Positions 34,669 through 45,238 of a stretch of 64,000 nucleotides of DNA are shown in pieces; positions within the stretch are counted from its first letter, which is position 1; each line of letters starts with the position of its first letter. The notes below the pieces were generated by a model. That model made no database searches. It saw nothing but the letters and a program-made list of their open reading frames with translations, and was not told the DNA's origin. Origin of the DNA: Stenotrophomonas lactitubi (GTDB taxonomy: Bacteria > Pseudomonadota > Gammaproteobacteria > Xanthomonadales > Xanthomonadaceae); contig NZ_PHQX01000001.1 in the NCBI RefSeq assembly GCF_002803515.1, forward strand, positions 3,472,001 through 3,536,000, in the 5' to 3' direction. A program made the translations under genes and the position numbers.

Positions 34669-37600
34669 TCACTCGGTGGCTTTGCGCTTCTTGAACACGC
34701 GCTGCACCACGACGAAGAACAGCGGTACGAAGAACACGCCGAGCACGGTGCCAACCACCATGCCGCCGAGCACGCCGGTGCCGATCGCCTGCTTGGCGCC
34801 GGAGCCGGCACCGCTGGAGATCGCCAGCGGCAGCACGCCCATGCCGAAGGCCAGCGAGGTCATGATGATCGGACGCAGACGGTCGCGGACCGCGTGCATC
34901 GTCGCTTCGATCAGCCCCGCGCCCTTCTCCAGATGCTCCTTGGCGAACTCGACGATCAGGATCGCGTTCTTGCTGGTCAGTCCCACCGTGGTCAGCATCG
35001 CCACCTGGAAATAGATGTCGCGCTCCATGCCACGGAAGGTATTGGCCAGCACCGCACCGAGGATGCCCAGCGGCGCCACCAGCAGCACTGAGGTCGGCAC
35101 GCTCCAGCTTTCGTACAACGCGGCAAGACACAGGAACACGATCATCAGCGACAGCGTGTACAGCAGCGGCGTCTGCGAGCCCGCCTGGCGCTCCTGGTAG
35201 GACATCGCCGTCCACTCGACGCCGAAGCCCGCCGGCAACTGCTTGGCCAGCTGTTCGATCTCGGCCATGGCATCACCGGACGCCACGCCCGGGGCCGGTT
35301 CGCCCTGGATTTCGGTGGCCGACACGCCGTTGTAGCGTTCCAGGCGCGGCGAACCGTAGTCCCACTGCTTGCTGGCGAAGGCGCTGAACGGAACCATCTC
35401 ACCCTTGTCGTTCTTCACCGACCAGAGATCGAAGTCCTCCGGCACCATGCGGAACGGCTGGTCAGCCTGCACGAACACGCGCTTGACGCGGCCGCGATCG
35501 ATGAAGTCATCGATGTACGAGCTGCCCCACGCAGTGGCCAGGGTGGTGTTGATCTGGTCGATCGACAGGCCCAGCGAGCTGGCCTTGGCCACATCGATAT
35601 CGATGCGGAACTGCGGAGTGTCTTCCTGGCCGTTCGGACGCACGTTGGCCAGCTTCTTGCTGCCGGCCGCCAGGCCGAGCAGCTGGTTTCGGGCCGCCAG
35701 CAATGCCTCATGGCCCTGGCCGCTGTTGTCCTTCAGGAAGAAGGTGTAGCCCGAAGCCGTACCCAGCTCCGGAATGGCCGGCGGCGGGAAGGCAAAGATG
35801 AAGGCATCCTTGATCTGCCCCAGTGCAGCCATCGCACGTCCGGTGATCGGCATCACGCCATTGTCGGCGTCACGATCCTTCCAGTCCTTCAACTTGACGA
35901 AGGCCATGCCCGCGTTCTGGCCCATGCCGGCGAAGCTGAAGCCCTGCACCGAGAACACCGATTCGACCGCACCCTTCTCGTTTTCCATGAAGTGCTTTTC
36001 GAGCGCGGCGATCGATTCCAGCGTGCGCTCCTGGGTTGCGCCCACCGGTGCCTGCACCAGCGCCATCAGCACGCCCTGGTCTTCATTGGGCAGGAACGAG
36101 CTGGGCAGGCGCACGAACAGCACGCCCATCAGCAGGAACAGCGCAGCGACGATGCCCATGAACCGCCACGGGCGATGCAGGATGCCGCGCACGCCGCGCT
36201 GGTAGCTTTCACTGGTACGGTCGAAGCCGCGGTTGAAGCCGTTGAAGAAGCGACCGGCGAAACCGCGATGGGCGACATGGTGCTCGCCCTTCTTCAGCGG
36301 CTTGAGCATGGTCGCGCACAGCGCCGGCGTCAGCACGATCGCCACCAGTACCGACAACGCCATCGCCGACACGATCGTCGCCGAGAACTGCCGGTAGATC
36401 ACACCGGTGGAGCCACTCATGAAGGCCATCGGCACGAACACCGCCGACAGCACCAGGCCGATACCCACCAGCGCACCGGTGATCTGGCTCATCGACTTGC
36501 GGGTGGCTTCCAGCGGCGACAGGCCCTCTTCGGACATGATGCGCTCGACGTTCTCCACCACCACGATGGCATCGTCCACCAGCAGGCCGATGGCCAGCAC
36601 CATCGCGAACATGGTCAGCATGTTCACCGAGAAGCCCAGCACCGACAGCACGCCGAAGGTACCCAGCAACACCACCGGTACGGCGATGGTCGGGATCAGG
36701 GTGGCGCGGAAGTTCTGCAGGAACAGGTACATCACCACGAACACCAGCACGATCGCTTCGAGCAGGGTCTGCACCACGCCCTTGATCGACACGCGCACGA
36801 ACGGGGTGGTGTCGTACGGGATCTCGGCCTTCAGGCCGGCCGGGAAGAAGCCTTCCAGTTCCTTCAGGGTTTCATCGACACCGGCCGCGGTATCCAGCGC
36901 GTTGGCGCCGGTGGCCAGGGTGACCGCCAGGCCGCTGGCCGGCTGACCGTTGTAGCGGGTGACGAAGTCGTACGACTCGGCGCCCAGCTCGACGCGGGCA
37001 ACGTCGCCCAGGCGCAGTTCGGCACCGTCCTGCGCGCCGCGCACGATGATGTTGCGGAACTGTTCCGGGGTCTGCAGGCGCGACTGCGCGTTGATGGTGG
37101 CGTTGAGCTGCTGGCCCTTCACCGACGGCGCACCACCCAGCTGGCCGATGGCCACCTGCGCGTTCTGTGCCTTCACCGCAGCAACCACTTCCGGCACCGA
37201 CATGCCGTAGGTGTGCAGTTTGTTCGGGTCCAGCCAGATGCGCATGGCGTACTTGCCACCGAACACCTGGATGTTGCCCACGCCCGGCACGCGGCTGAGA
37301 CGATCCACGACATTGGAACCGACGTAGTCGGCGATGTCGTTGGCGTCCATGCTGCCGTCTTCGGACACGAACGCGATGACGTTCAGGAAGCCCGAGCTGG
37401 ACTTGGCCACGTTGATGCCCTGCCGCTGCACTTCCTGCGGCAGCAGTGGCATGGCCAGCTGCAGCTTGTTCTGCACCTGCACCTGGGCGATGTCGGGGTT
37501 GGTCCCGCTCTCGAAGGTCAGGGTGATGGTGGCCTGGCCGTTGGACGAGCTGTTGGAGGAGAAGTAGATCAGGCCATCAAGGCCCTTCATGTTCTGCTCG

Positions 37601-37794
37601 ATGATCTGCGTCACCGAGTCTTCGACCACCTTGGCCGAAGCACCCGGGTAGCTGGCGCTGATTTCCACCGCCGGCGGTGCGACGTTGGGGTACATCGAGA
37701 TCGGCAGCTTGAACAGGGCCAGGCCGCCGGCGAGCATGATGATGATCGCGATGACCCACGCGAAGATGGGTCGATCGATGAAGAAACGTGCCAT
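34669..37794 (-). CDS. smeE: SmeE, RND multidrug efflux transporter
   Basis: AcrB-like proton-driven inner-membrane pump of the SmeDEF system, which exports quinolones, tetracyclines, chloramphenicol and biocides in this species. The 1041-aa protein begins [17 protein letters not shown] and has twelve predicted spans in two halves. TM4 carries the paired proton-relay aspartates in [18 protein letters not shown], and the large periplasmic porter loops follow TM1 and TM7. Starts 12 bp after smeD. Full length with no disruption. Confidence 0.97.
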   Translation of the reverse strand: MARFFIDRPIFAWVIAIIIMLAGGLALFKLPISMYPNVAPPAVEISASYPGASAKVVEDSVTQIIEQNMKGLDGLIYFSSNSSSNGQATITLTFESGTNPDIAQVQVQNKLQLAMPLLPQEVQRQGINVAKSSSGFLNVIAFVSEDGSMDANDIADYVGSNVVDRLSRVPGVGNIQVFGGKYAMRIWLDPNKLHTYGMSVPEVVAAVKAQNAQVAIGQLGGAPSVKGQQLNATINAQSRLQTPEQFRNIIVRGAQDGAELRLGDVARVELGAESYDFVTRYNGQPASGLAVTLATGANALDTAAGVDETLKELEGFFPAGLKAEIPYDTTPFVRVSIKGVVQTLLEAIVLVFVVMYLFLQNFRATLIPTIAVPVVLLGTFGVLSVLGFSVNMLTMFAMVLAIGLLVDDAIVVVENVERIMSEEGLSPLEATRKSMSQITGALVGIGLVLSAVFVPMAFMSGSTGVIYRQFSATIVSAMALSVLVAIVLTPALCATMLKPLKKGEHHVAHRGFAGRFFNGFNRGFDRTSESYQRGVRGILHRPWRFMGIVAALFLLMGVLFVRLPSSFLPNEDQGVLMALVQAPVGATQERTLESIAALEKHFMENEKGAVESVFSVQGFSFAGMGQNAGMAFVKLKDWKDRDADNGVMPITGRAMAALGQIKDAFIFAFPPPAIPELGTASGYTFFLKDNSGQGHEALLAARNQLLGLAAGSKKLANVRPNGQEDTPQFRIDIDVAKASSLGLSIDQINTTLATAWGSSYIDDFIDRGRVKRVFVQADQPFRMVPEDFDLWSVKNDKGEMVPFSAFASKQWDYGSPRLERYNGVSATEIQGEPAPGVASGDAMAEIEQLAKQLPAGFGVEWTAMSYQERQAGSQTPLLYTLSLMIVFLCLAALYESWSVPTSVLLVAPLGILGAVLANTFRGMERDIYFQVAMLTTVGLTSKNAILIVEFAKEHLEKGAGLIEATMHAVRDRLRPIIMTSLAFGMGVLPLAISSGAGSGAKQAIGTGVLGGMVVGTVLGVFFVPLFFVVVQRVFKKRKATE

Positions 37795-37806
37795 GGGGTT
37801 CTCCGC

Positions 37807-38988
37807 TTACTTCGCGCCTGCGGCCGCAGCTGCAGGTTGGGCGGCGGCCGGCGTGGCCGGGGCGACGCCCTGTTCGGTGGCATTCACGGGCATGCCCGGG
37901 CCGATTTTCTGCAGGCCTTCGACGATGACCTTGTCACCGGCCTTCAGGCCGTCCTCGACCAGCCACTTGTCGCCGACGGTGCGGCTGACCTTGACCGGGC
38001 GCACTTCGACCTTGTTGTCCTTGCCGACCACCATCGCGCTGGTATCGCCCTTCGGATCGCGGGCGATGCCCTGCATCGGCACCAGCACCGCGTCGCTGCG
38101 CACACCGCCGCCGATCACCGCGCGCACGTACATGCCCGGCATCAGCAGGCCGTCGGGGTTGTCGACCTTGACCCGCAGGGCGAAGCTGCCGGTGGCCGGA
38201 TCGACGCTGACTTCGGAGAACTCCAGCGTGCCCTTGTGTTCGAAGGTGCTGCCGTCTTCCATCAGGATGCTGACCGGCGTCTGCTGGTTGTCCTGCAGGC
38301 GGCCGGCGGCCAGTTCGCGGCGCAGCTGCAGCAGCTCGGCCGAGGACTGGGTGAGGTCGACGTAGATCGGGTCCAGCTGCTGCACGGTCGCCAGCGCAGT
38401 TGCCTGGCCGGCGCTGACCAGCGCGCCCTGGGTGACGCTGGACTTGCCGATGCGGCCGCTGATCGGCGCGGTGATGCGCGCATAACCGAGGGTCACGTTG
38501 GCGGCATCCAGTGATGCCTTGGCGGCGCCGACATCGGCCTCGGCCTGCTTCTGCGCGGCCACGGCGTTTTCCAGATCCTGCTGGCTGACCGCGTCGACCT
38601 TGGCCAGCTCGGTGATGCGCTTGGCACTCAGCCGCGCCGCATTGGCGGTGGCTTCGGCGCGGGCCAGCTGTGCACGCGCACTGTTGGCCTGGGCGCGATA
38701 GCTGGCGTCCTCGATCTGGTACAGCGGCTCGCCGGCCTTGACCATCCCACCCTCGGTGAACAGCCGCTTGGCGACGATGCCGTTGACCTGCGGGCGCACT
38801 TCGGCCACCAGGAAGGCATTGGTGCGGCCCGGCAGCTCACGGGTCAGGCCGACGGTTTCGGATTTCAGCGTGACCACGCTGACCTGGCCCGGCCCCTGTT
38901 CGGGCGCCTGGGGTTGGCCGCCGCAGGCAGCGACGGTGGCAGCGATCGCCAGCGACAACGCGAAGGGTCGGATTCGGCTCAGCAACAT
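37807..38988 (-). CDS. smeD: SmeD, membrane-fusion (periplasmic adaptor) lipoprotein
   Basis: Adaptor joining SmeE to SmeF. The 393-aa lipoprotein has lipobox VAAC (Cys22), the lipoyl/biotinyl half-motifs (RPQVNGIVAKRLFTEGGMVKAG and ARITAPISGRIGKSSV), a helical hairpin (about 95-160) and beta-barrel/membrane-proximal domains, ending in a Pro/Ala-rich tail. Start MLLSRIRPFAL was chosen for the signal peptide; the frame is open to 39120 across the operator. First gene of smeDEF, divergent from smeT. Confidence 0.96.
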   Translation of the reverse strand: MLLSRIRPFALSLAIAATVAACGGQPQAPEQGPGQVSVVTLKSETVGLTRELPGRTNAFLVAEVRPQVNGIVAKRLFTEGGMVKAGEPLYQIEDASYRAQANSARAQLARAEATANAARLSAKRITELAKVDAVSQQDLENAVAAQKQAEADVGAAKASLDAANVTLGYARITAPISGRIGKSSVTQGALVSAGQATALATVQQLDPIYVDLTQSSAELLQLRRELAAGRLQDNQQTPVSILMEDGSTFEHKGTLEFSEVSVDPATGSFALRVKVDNPDGLLMPGMYVRAVIGGGVRSDAVLVPMQGIARDPKGDTSAMVVGKDNKVEVRPVKVSRTVGDKWLVEDGLKAGDKVIVEGLQKIGPGMPVNATEQGVAPATPAAAQPAAAAAGAK

Positions 38989-39144
38989 GATGGGAATGGC
39001 TCTTGAAGGGAGGGATCTCAGCAGGTGCTGATACGACGGACCCTCCCCTTGCAGGAGTGAAGACCGCGCGAACAGCGCCCACCCGGGTGGAGTGGGAGCC
39101 AGGACAGGCCTGCCACGCACACGACGGGAATGATGGGAAGGAAA

Positions 39145-39172
39145 TATACATACATGCGTGTTTGTTTGTAAA
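39145..39172. promoter_or_regulatory. SmeT operator between smeD and smeT
   Basis: An AT-rich pseudopalindrome (ATACATACATGCGTGTTTGT... to TTGTAA) in an otherwise GC-rich intergenic region, 43 bp before the smeT start codon. It matches the reported SmeT operator region, where SmeT binding represses both its own gene and smeDEF. Boundaries are approximate. Confidence 0.8.
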
Positions 39173-39215
39173 GCGGTACAATTCAGCCACGTTTCACCTG
39201 CACCCGTACCCGCTC

Positions 39216-39875
39216 ATGGCCCGCAAGACCAAAGAGGACACCCAGGCAACCCGCGAAGGCATCCTGGATGCCGCCGAAGCCTGTTTTCACGAACACGGCG
39301 TGGCCCGCACCACGTTGGAGATGATCGGTGCCCGCGCCGGTTACACCCGCGGCGCCGTGTACTGGCACTTCAAGAACAAGGGCGAGGTGCTGACCGCGAT
39401 CGTCGAGCGGGTGCACCTGCCCTTCATGCAGGAGCTGGAGCGCACCTCCACCGACCAGCGCGACACGCCGGTGCATGACCTGCGCGCGGTGATGATCCAT
39501 TCGTTCATCGAGCTGTCCGAGGACGAGCGCCTGCGCAAGACCATGGAGATCATGCTGCGCAGCGATGCCTCGGCCGACACCAGGGTGCTGACCGAACTGC
39601 AGCAGAGCGGTTTCCGCGACGCCCTGGACCGGATGGAACGTGCCCTGCGCCGTGCACAGGACCTGGGCCAGCTGCGCGACGGCGCCGATCCGAAGATCGC
39701 CGCGCGCATGCTGCACGCCACCGTGCTCGGCGTGCTGCATGGGGCGATGGTCGAGCCGGACCTGATGGACCTCAAGCGCGATGGCATGCTGGCGCTGGAC
39801 ATGACCCTGGCCGCCTACGTGAAGGAAGGCGTGTTCGTACCGGGTTCGGTGCCGGAGCCGCTGCCGGAGCGGTAG
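39216..39875 (+). CDS. smeT: SmeT, TetR-family repressor of smeDEF
   Basis: A 219-aa TetR-type regulator with N-terminal HTH (residues about 28-50, RTTLEMIGARAGYTRGAVYWHF) and a C-terminal ligand domain binding pump substrates such as triclosan. Divergently placed from smeD across the operator. Leu166, whose substitution is known to de-repress smeDEF in resistant mutants, is intact, so the pump is presumably repressed at baseline. The stop TAG (39873-39875) is the TAG of a downstream GTAG palindrome. Confidence 0.96.
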   Translation: MARKTKEDTQATREGILDAAEACFHEHGVARTTLEMIGARAGYTRGAVYWHFKNKGEVLTAIVERVHLPFMQELERTSTDQRDTPVHDLRAVMIHSFIELSEDERLRKTMEIMLRSDASADTRVLTELQQSGFRDALDRMERALRRAQDLGQLRDGADPKIAARMLHATVLGVLHGAMVEPDLMDLKRDGMLALDMTLAAYVKEGVFVPGSVPEPLPER

Positions 39876-39928
39876 ATGCCGACCTTGGTCGGCATGCCAT
39901 TTGTATGCCGACCAAGGTCGGCGACTAC
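39872..39928. repeat. Inverted pair of GTAG palindromes at the smeT 3' end
   Basis: GTAGATGCCGACCTTGGTCG-GCAT (39872-39895) and its inverted partner ending GGCGACTAC (39905-39928). The first supplies the smeT stop codon. Confidence 0.85.
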
Positions 39929-39948
39929 CAGAGCAACGCACCTCAAAG

Positions 39949-39974
39949 AAAAGGCCGCCTTTCGGCGGCCTTTT
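39949..39974. terminator. Bidirectional terminator between smeT and hslU
   Basis: AAAAGGCCGCC, TTTC, GGCGGCCTTTT: stem with A-run and T-run for the convergent smeT and hslU genes. Confidence 0.9.
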
Positions 39975-39985
39975 CGCATTCCCGG

Positions 39986-41377
39986 TTACAGGATGTAACG
40001 GCTCAGGTCCGGATCCTGCACCAGCTCACCCAGGTGCGCATCGACATAGGCACTGTCGATGACCAGGGTTTCACCATCGCGATCCGGCGCTTCGTAGCTG
40101 AGCGAATCCAGCAGTCGCTCCAGCACGGTGTGCAGGCGACGCGCACCGATGTTCTCCTGGCGCTCGTTCACCTGGAACGCGATCTCGGCCAGGCGGTCGA
40201 TGGCATCGGTGGTGAAGCTGACCTTGACGCCTTCGGTGGCCAACAGCGCTTCGTACTGTTTGGTCAGCGCAGCCTTCGGTTCGGTCAGGATGCGCACGAA
40301 ATCCGCCTTGCTCAGCGCACCCAGCTCCACGCGGATCGGGAAGCGGCCCTGCAGCTCGGGGATCAGGTCGCTGGGCTTGGCCAGGTGGAACGCGCCCGAT
40401 GCGATGAACAGGATGTGGTCGGTCTTGATCGTGCCGTACTTGGTGGACACGTTGGAACCTTCCACCAGCGGCAGCAGATCGCGCTGCACGCCTTCGCGCG
40501 AGACATCACCGCCAGACGAGCCTGCGTCACCCCGCTTGGCGACCTTGTCGATCTCGTCGATGAACACGATGCCGTGCTGTTCGCAGGCTTCGATCGCGGC
40601 GGTACGGATGTCGTCCTCGTTGACCAGCTTGCCGGCTTCTTCTTCCTGCAGCAGCGGGCGCGCGGCCTTGATGGTCAGCGTGCGCTTATGCGCCTTGGCG
40701 CCACCGCCGAGGTTGGCGAACATCGACTTCAGCTGCTGGCCCATTTCCTCCATGCCCGGCGGGGTCATGATGTCCATGCTGACGTTGGCGGTCAGGTCCA
40801 GCTCGATCTCGCGATCGTCCAGCTCGCCGTTGCGCAGCATCTTGCGGAACTTGATGCGGGTCTCGTTGTCCTGGGCCGACGGTTCGTTGCGCGCCGCCTC
40901 CGGGTCGAAGCCGATGCCACCGCTGCGGCGCGGCAGCAGCGCATCGAGGATGCGGTCTTCGGCGCGCTCTTCGGCCTGCGTGCGCACGCGCACCTTGGCC
41001 TGCTCGCGGTACAGCTTGACGGCGGTATCGGCGAGGTCGCGGATGATCTGCTCAACGTCCTTGCCGACGTAGCCGACTTCGGTGAAGCGGGTCGCTTCGA
41101 CCTTGACGAACGGCGCGTTGGCCAGCGTGGCCAGGCGGCGCGCGATCTCGGTCTTGCCGACGCCGGTCGGGCCGATCATCAGGATGTTCTTGGGCATGAC
41201 CTCGTTGCGCAGCTCGGGCTGCAGCTGCATGCGGCGCCAGCGGTTGCGCAGGGCGATGGCGACTGCGCGCTTGGCGTCATGCTGGCCGACGATGTGCCGG
41301 TCCAGTTCCTGCACGATCTCGCGCGGGGTCATGGTGGCGGAGGAAACTTCGATCTTGTGCGGCATGGGTGTGCTCAC
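39986..41377 (-). CDS. hslU: HslU, ATPase subunit of the HslVU protease
   Basis: AAA+ unfoldase that feeds substrates into HslV. The 463-aa protein has Walker [10 protein letters not shown], Walker [14 protein letters not shown], an I-domain insertion (about 130-260), and the C-terminal DLSRYIL tail that docks into HslV. The conserved [10 protein letters not shown] lies at residue 16, so the true start may be M5 or M16. It follows hslV after 64 bp, a gap holding one SMAG element. Confidence 0.97.
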   Translation of the reverse strand: MSTPMPHKIEVSSATMTPREIVQELDRHIVGQHDAKRAVAIALRNRWRRMQLQPELRNEVMPKNILMIGPTGVGKTEIARRLATLANAPFVKVEATRFTEVGYVGKDVEQIIRDLADTAVKLYREQAKVRVRTQAEERAEDRILDALLPRRSGGIGFDPEAARNEPSAQDNETRIKFRKMLRNGELDDREIELDLTANVSMDIMTPPGMEEMGQQLKSMFANLGGGAKAHKRTLTIKAARPLLQEEEAGKLVNEDDIRTAAIEACEQHGIVFIDEIDKVAKRGDAGSSGGDVSREGVQRDLLPLVEGSNVSTKYGTIKTDHILFIASGAFHLAKPSDLIPELQGRFPIRVELGALSKADFVRILTEPKAALTKQYEALLATEGVKVSFTTDAIDRLAEIAFQVNERQENIGARRLHTVLERLLDSLSYEAPDRDGETLVIDSAYVDAHLGELVQDPDLSRYIL

Positions 41378-41390
41378 GAATTCGTTGTCG

Positions 41391-41414
41391 GTAGCGCCGG
41401 GCCATGCCCGGCGG
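41391..41414 (+). repeat. SMAG/REP palindrome between hslV and hslU
   Basis: GTAGCGCCGGGCCATGCCCG followed by GCGG, placed 13 bp before the hslU start codon, inside the operon. Confidence 0.8.
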
Positions 41415-41441
41415 ATCGGGAATGCCTATGACGGTTCCCCG

Positions 41442-41993
41442 TCACAGCTCCTCGACCACCACGTTGCGGTTGGTGTAGATGCAGATGTCGCCGGCGATGT
41501 TGATCGCTTCACTGGCGATGGTGCGTGCGTCCAGTTCGGTGTGCGCCATCAGCGCGCGTGCAGCGGACAGTGCATACGAACCACCGGAACCGATGGCGAT
41601 GATGCCGTCCTCCGGCTCGATCACATCGCCGGTGCCGCTGATGATCAGCGAGGTTTCCTTGTCGGCCACGGCCAGCAGGGCTTCAAGCTTGCCGAGGCGA
41701 CGCTCGGTGCGCCAATCCTTGGCCAGCTCCACCGCAGCGCGCTGCAGCTGGCCGTGTTTTTCCAGCTTGGCTTCGAACAGCTCGAACAGGGTGAAGGCAT
41801 CGGCGGCGGCACCGGCGAAGCCGGCCAGCACCTGGCCATCGCGGCCGAGGCGGCGGACCTTGCGTGCGTTGCCCTTCATCACCGTGTGGCCGAGGGTGAC
41901 CTGGCCGTCGCCGGCAATGGCCACGTGCTCGCCGCGACGAACGCAGACGATGGTGGTGGCGTGGAAAACGGTGGGATTCTGACTGGGGTCCAT
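41442..41993 (-). CDS. hslV: HslV, peptidase subunit of the HslVU protease
   Basis: Proteasome-like threonine peptidase that forms hexameric rings capped by HslU. The 183-aa protein has a 12-residue propeptide ([12 protein letters not shown]) before the mature N-terminal TTIVCVRR with catalytic Thr. [14 protein letters not shown] and [14 protein letters not shown] are further family segments. A sigma-32-type promoter is visible upstream. Confidence 0.97.
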   Translation of the reverse strand: MDPSQNPTVFHATTIVCVRRGEHVAIAGDGQVTLGHTVMKGNARKVRRLGRDGQVLAGFAGAAADAFTLFELFEAKLEKHGQLQRAAVELAKDWRTERRLGKLEALLAVADKETSLIISGTGDVIEPEDGIIAIGSGGSYALSAARALMAHTELDARTIASEAINIAGDICIYTNRNVVVEEL

Positions 41994-42020
41994 GCGGCCT
42001 CCGATAGCTGTTCACGGGAC

Positions 42021-42047
42021 ATGGGGACAGCCGCCGAAGCGATCAAG
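42021..42047 (-). promoter_or_regulatory. Candidate heat-shock (sigma-32) promoter of hslVU
   Basis: On the minus strand: -35 CTTGAT (42042-42047), 15-bp spacer, -10 CCCCAT followed by GT (42021-42026). This agrees with the sigma-32 pattern CTTGAA-N13-15-CCCCATNT. It lies 28 bp before the hslV start codon. Confidence 0.6.
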
Positions 42048-42067
42048 CCCGTGCCGATAGCTGCCGT

Positions 42068-42268
42068 TCAGCGCTTGGCCTGCGAAGGGCGGTCCGGATT
42101 CGGCTCAATACCCCATGCCACGTACCAGTCTTCGCCCTGGGTTTCGATGGGGTGCTGGGTGCGGCCTGAGCCGTTGCCACAGGCCAGTGCGTCGGCGGCG
42201 CAGTAACGGTCGCAGCCCCAGCAGATGCGCTCGGGGTGCTTGGGACGCAGCGGAATGGGCTTTGCCAT
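42068..42268 (-). CDS. DUF3079 family protein
   Basis: A 66-aa protein matching the DUF3079 pattern: MAKPIPLRPKHPERICWGCD, then YCAADALACGNGSGRTQHP and a WYVAWG end. Four cysteines (WGCDRYC and ALACG plus context) suggest a small metal-binding fold; function unknown. Start MAKPIPL is the family start although the frame opens at 42298. It lies upstream of hslVU on the same strand, 74 bp from hslV. Confidence 0.82.
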   Translation of the reverse strand: MAKPIPLRPKHPERICWGCDRYCAADALACGNGSGRTQHPIETQGEDWYVAWGIEPNPDRPSQAKR

Positions 42269-42353
42269 GGTCGGTATCGCTTCGTGGCCTGCGGCCACGA
42301 TGCGCCGGTCGCCGCTACGCTGCCCTGATCCAGATCAAGCGGCGGCCGTTCCG

Positions 42354-42448
42354 GTAGCGCCGGGCGATGCCCGGCGGCTGTGCGGTCCATGTGTCGTGCA
42401 TGCGACGCAGCCCGCGCTGCGCGCTCGCCGGGCATGGCCCGGCGCTAC
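42354..42448. repeat. Inverted REP pair at the xerC 3' end
   Basis: GTAGCGCCGGGCGATGCCCG at 42354 and an inverted partner ending GGCGCTAC at 42448, with the linker CGCAGCCCGCGCTGCGCGCT. The inverted GTAG supplies the xerC stop codon (42445-42447). Confidence 0.85.
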
Positions 42449-43338
42449 CCCCCCTTGTCTGGCGGGTCTTTGCGGCGCTTCGCGCGCGGATGCGCCGCAT
42501 CGTAGACCTTGGCCAGGTGCTGGAAATCCAGGTGCGTGTAGATCTGCGTGGTGGCAATGTCGGCATGGCCGAGCAGTTCCTGCACACCGCGCAGGTCGCC
42601 GGAGGATTCCAGGATGTGGCTGGCGAAACTGTGCCGCAGCATGTGCGGGTGCACGTGCTTGAACAGGCCTTGGCGCTGCGCCAGCTGGCGGATGCGGATC
42701 TGCACCGCGCGCTGGCTGATCGGCCCGTTGCGGCCGGGGAAAACCGGTGTAGCGGCACCACCACCGCTTTCGCTGCGCCAGGCCAGCAGCGCCTCGCGTG
42801 CCGGCTTTCCGAAGGGAACGCGACGTTGCCGGTTGCCCTTGCCCATCACGTTGACCAGGCCACTGGCGAAATCCAGGTCGCGCCAGGTCAGCGCACAGAC
42901 TTCGCTCAAGCGCAGGCCGGAGGAATAGAACAGTTCCAGCAGCGCGCGGTCACGACGGCCCAGCTCGCCTTCCGGTTCCAGCTCAACCAGCTGCACGGCT
43001 TCGTCGGCGTCGAGTACCTGCGGCAATCGTCTCGGTGCGCGCGGTGCCTTCAGCGTGGCTGCGGGGCTGGCCTCGATACGGCCATGCTTGAGCAGCCAAG
43101 CGTAAAAGCTGCGGCAGGCCGACAGCCTGCGCTGCAGGCTCTTGGCCGACAGGCCACGGCGGTGTTCGTCGGCAACGAACTGGCGCACCGCGTCGATATC
43201 CAGCGCCTCCACGGCCACGCCGCGGGGTTCGGCCCACACCGACAATGCGTCCAGGTCGCGGCGGTAGGCATCGAGCGTATGCGCTGACATCCGCCGCTCC
43301 ACCTGCAGGTGCTGCAGGAACGCCTGCACCGCGCTCAT
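42445..43338 (-). CDS. xerC: Tyrosine recombinase XerC
   Basis: Resolves chromosome dimers at dif with XerD. The 297-aa protein has an N-terminal SAM-like core-binding domain (1-90) and the catalytic domain with Arg143, Lys167, His232, Arg235, His258 and nucleophile Tyr267 ([13 protein letters not shown]). XerC rather than XerD by genome context: it sits in the lptM-dapF-DUF484-xerC string characteristic of gammaproteobacteria. It starts 16 bp after the DUF484 gene; its stop TAG derives from a REP. Confidence 0.94.
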   Translation of the reverse strand: MSAVQAFLQHLQVERRMSAHTLDAYRRDLDALSVWAEPRGVAVEALDIDAVRQFVADEHRRGLSAKSLQRRLSACRSFYAWLLKHGRIEASPAATLKAPRAPRRLPQVLDADEAVQLVELEPEGELGRRDRALLELFYSSGLRLSEVCALTWRDLDFASGLVNVMGKGNRQRRVPFGKPAREALLAWRSESGGGAATPVFPGRNGPISQRAVQIRIRQLAQRQGLFKHVHPHMLRHSFASHILESSGDLRGVQELLGHADIATTQIYTHLDFQHLAKVYDAAHPRAKRRKDPPDKGG

Positions 43339-43354
43339 CGTCGTCGTTTCCTGC

Positions 43355-44029
43355 TCAATCCGCGAAGCGCTTGAGCCCGGTCACCAGCGCCTCGCCCATC
43401 ATCCGCAGGAACAGCGTGCCCATGCCGGGATAGAAACGGTTCGGATCGTGGCTGCCCACCGCGATCAGGCCAACGCCCGGCAGCGGCAGCAAGGCGGTGG
43501 TCTGCACTTCCTCACTGCGCGCGCCGTACAGCACCGCGTTCTTGTCGCTGTGCAGGCGGCCACAGATCGGCTCGCCATCCTTCAGGCAGTCGCGGAACGG
43601 GCCCAGCTGCGCATCATCGGCAGCCAGCACCTGCAGCCACTCGGCCTGCTCCAGCCCGGCTACCGGCGCATGCACGACCAGCCGCACCAGATCGCCGGCG
43701 AAGTCTTCCTGCAGTGATGCCGCCATCGCACGCAGCGTATCGGCGGCGTTGTCCTGCTTCATCAGGGCCAGGGTGAGCTGATGCGTGCGCACCGCCAGCC
43801 GCTCGTTGACCTGCGCGGTCGCGCCCAGGTCGGCCAACCGTCGCGCCAGCTCGCGGTTCTTCTCGCGCAGCACTTCCAGCTGGTAGCTGGCCAGCGATGC
43901 GGTCGGGCCGTCATCGCGTGGCACCACCAGGGTCAGCGCCAGGTCCGGGAACTGCTTGAGGAAGCCCGGATGACGCCGCAACCAGGCGGCGACTTCATGG
44001 GCACCGAGCTTGTCGACGGTCTCAGTCAT
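43355..44029 (-). CDS. DUF484 family protein (YigA-like)
   Basis: A 224-aa protein with the family start [18 protein letters not shown], a short coiled coil around [22 protein letters not shown], and a GAF-like C-terminal domain ([29 protein letters not shown]). Function unknown; almost always sits between dapF and xerC. The ATG at 44029 overlaps the dapF stop by 4 bp and was chosen over the open frame to 44101. Confidence 0.9.
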   Translation of the reverse strand: MTETVDKLGAHEVAAWLRRHPGFLKQFPDLALTLVVPRDDGPTASLASYQLEVLREKNRELARRLADLGATAQVNERLAVRTHQLTLALMKQDNAADTLRAMAASLQEDFAGDLVRLVVHAPVAGLEQAEWLQVLAADDAQLGPFRDCLKDGEPICGRLHSDKNAVLYGARSEEVQTTALLPLPGVGLIAVGSHDPNRFYPGMGTLFLRMMGEALVTGLKRFAD

Positions 44030-44877
44030 GCGATCCACTCCCCTTCGAAGACGAATGCGGTCGGGCCCGCCATCACCACCGGCTGGCCATCGCCCGGCCA
44101 CTGGATGCGCAGGTCGCCACCGGGCAGGCTGATGCGCGCATCGCGCTGCAGGCGGCCGCGATGCATCAGGGTCACCGCAGCCGCGCAGGCGCCACTGCCG
44201 CAGGCGAGGGTTTCACCCACGCCGCGCTCGAACACGCGCAGGCGCACATGTTCCGGGCCCATCACCTGCGCGAAGCCCACGTTCACCGACTTCGGGAACG
44301 AGGCATGCTGCTGCAGCAATCCGCCCACGCGCTCGACCGGTGCGGCGTCGACCAGGCCCACTTCGATCACCGCGTGTGGATTGCCCATCGACACCGCCGC
44401 GAAGCGCACGGTCTCACCCTGCAGTGGCAGCAGGTATTCCTCGCGCGGGTGGGCGAAGCCGATCAGCGGCACCTGCGCCGGTTCGAACAGCGGCACGCCC
44501 ATCGCCACCGCGTACTGGCCATCGCCGAGGACATCCACGGCGTGGCTGGCCAGCGGGCTGTCGATCACGAAGCGATCGCCCTGCGCACTGCCCTCGCGTA
44601 CCAGCCAGGCAGCGATGCAGCGCGCGCCGTTGCCGCACTGCTCGGAATTGGAACCATCGGCGTTCCAGATGCGGTATGAGGCGACCGAGCCTTCGGCGCG
44701 CGGCGGCTCGACGGTCAGGATCTGGTCGCAGCCGACGCCGGTATGGCGGTCGGCCAGGCGTGCGGCCAGTTCCGGGGTGGGCGGCGGGGTGCCGTCGCGC
44801 AGGTCGATCACTACGAAATCGTTGCCCGCGCCGTGCATCTTGCTGAAGCGCAGGCCGTTGCTACCGGCCTTACTCAT
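44026..44877 (-). CDS. dapF: Diaminopimelate epimerase
   Basis: Converts LL- to meso-diaminopimelate for lysine and peptidoglycan synthesis. The 283-aa protein shows the two catalytic cysteines: Cys81 in [11 protein letters not shown] and Cys226 in LACGSGAC. It overlaps the DUF484 gene by 4 bp and the lptM gene by 8 bp. Confidence 0.97.
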   Translation of the reverse strand: MSKAGSNGLRFSKMHGAGNDFVVIDLRDGTPPPTPELAARLADRHTGVGCDQILTVEPPRAEGSVASYRIWNADGSNSEQCGNGARCIAAWLVREGSAQGDRFVIDSPLASHAVDVLGDGQYAVAMGVPLFEPAQVPLIGFAHPREEYLLPLQGETVRFAAVSMGNPHAVIEVGLVDAAPVERVGGLLQQHASFPKSVNVGFAQVMGPEHVRLRVFERGVGETLACGSGACAAAVTLMHRGRLQRDARISLPGGDLRIQWPGDGQPVVMAGPTAFVFEGEWIA

Positions 44878-45109
44878 TCCCGTCGTCCACCTTCTTGGCC
44901 GGGTCCGGGGTTACCGACGGACTGCCGTCACCGGTGCTCTGGGTGGCAGCGGGCGTGGTGTCGGCATCAGCGGCCGGTTCGACGGTTTCTTCCACCGGCA
45001 CCGGCTTCTGCGGCAGCACCAGCGGGCCCTTGTTGCCGCATGCGGCGAGGAACAGCAGCGAGGCCGCTGCCAGCGGAATCAGGATGACATTGCGATGGGG
45101 GATGTTCAT
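44870..45109 (-). CDS. lptM: LptM (YifL) family small lipoprotein
   Basis: A 79-aa lipoprotein: signal peptide, lipobox LAAC followed by the invariant CGNKGPL, and a Pro/Thr/Asp-rich tail. LptM assists oxidative maturation of LptD at the outer membrane. Start [10 protein letters not shown] was chosen because it opens the signal peptide; the upstream extension is encoded by REP sequence. It precedes dapF in the usual gammaproteobacterial order and overlaps it by 8 bp. Confidence 0.88.
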   Translation of the reverse strand: MNIPHRNVILIPLAAASLLFLAACGNKGPLVLPQKPVPVEETVEPAADADTTPAATQSTGDGSPSVTPDPAKKVDDGNE

Positions 45110-45167
45110 GCCCCGAGTATAGCCATTGGCGGCTGAGCGGTTGGTGCAGGGTGCCGCGCCACGCATC

Positions 45168-45232
45168 CGCCGGGCATGGCCCGGCGCTACCGCAATCCGG
45201 CACCCGTGGTAGCTCCGGGCCATGCCCGGCGG
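45168..45232. repeat. Two REP palindromes, tail-to-tail
   Basis: CGCCGGGCATGGCCCGGCGC-TAC (45168-45190) followed by GTAGCTCCGGGCCATGCCCG (from 45208). They lie between lptM and the DUF454 gene stop at 45239. Confidence 0.82.
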
Positions 45233-45238
45233 CAGAGA

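Noticed and set aside
35710..38514. 934-aa open frame on the plus strand
   Set aside because: Antisense shadow of smeE and smeD; His/Gln/Arg-rich composition is typical of the complementary frame in high-GC genes.
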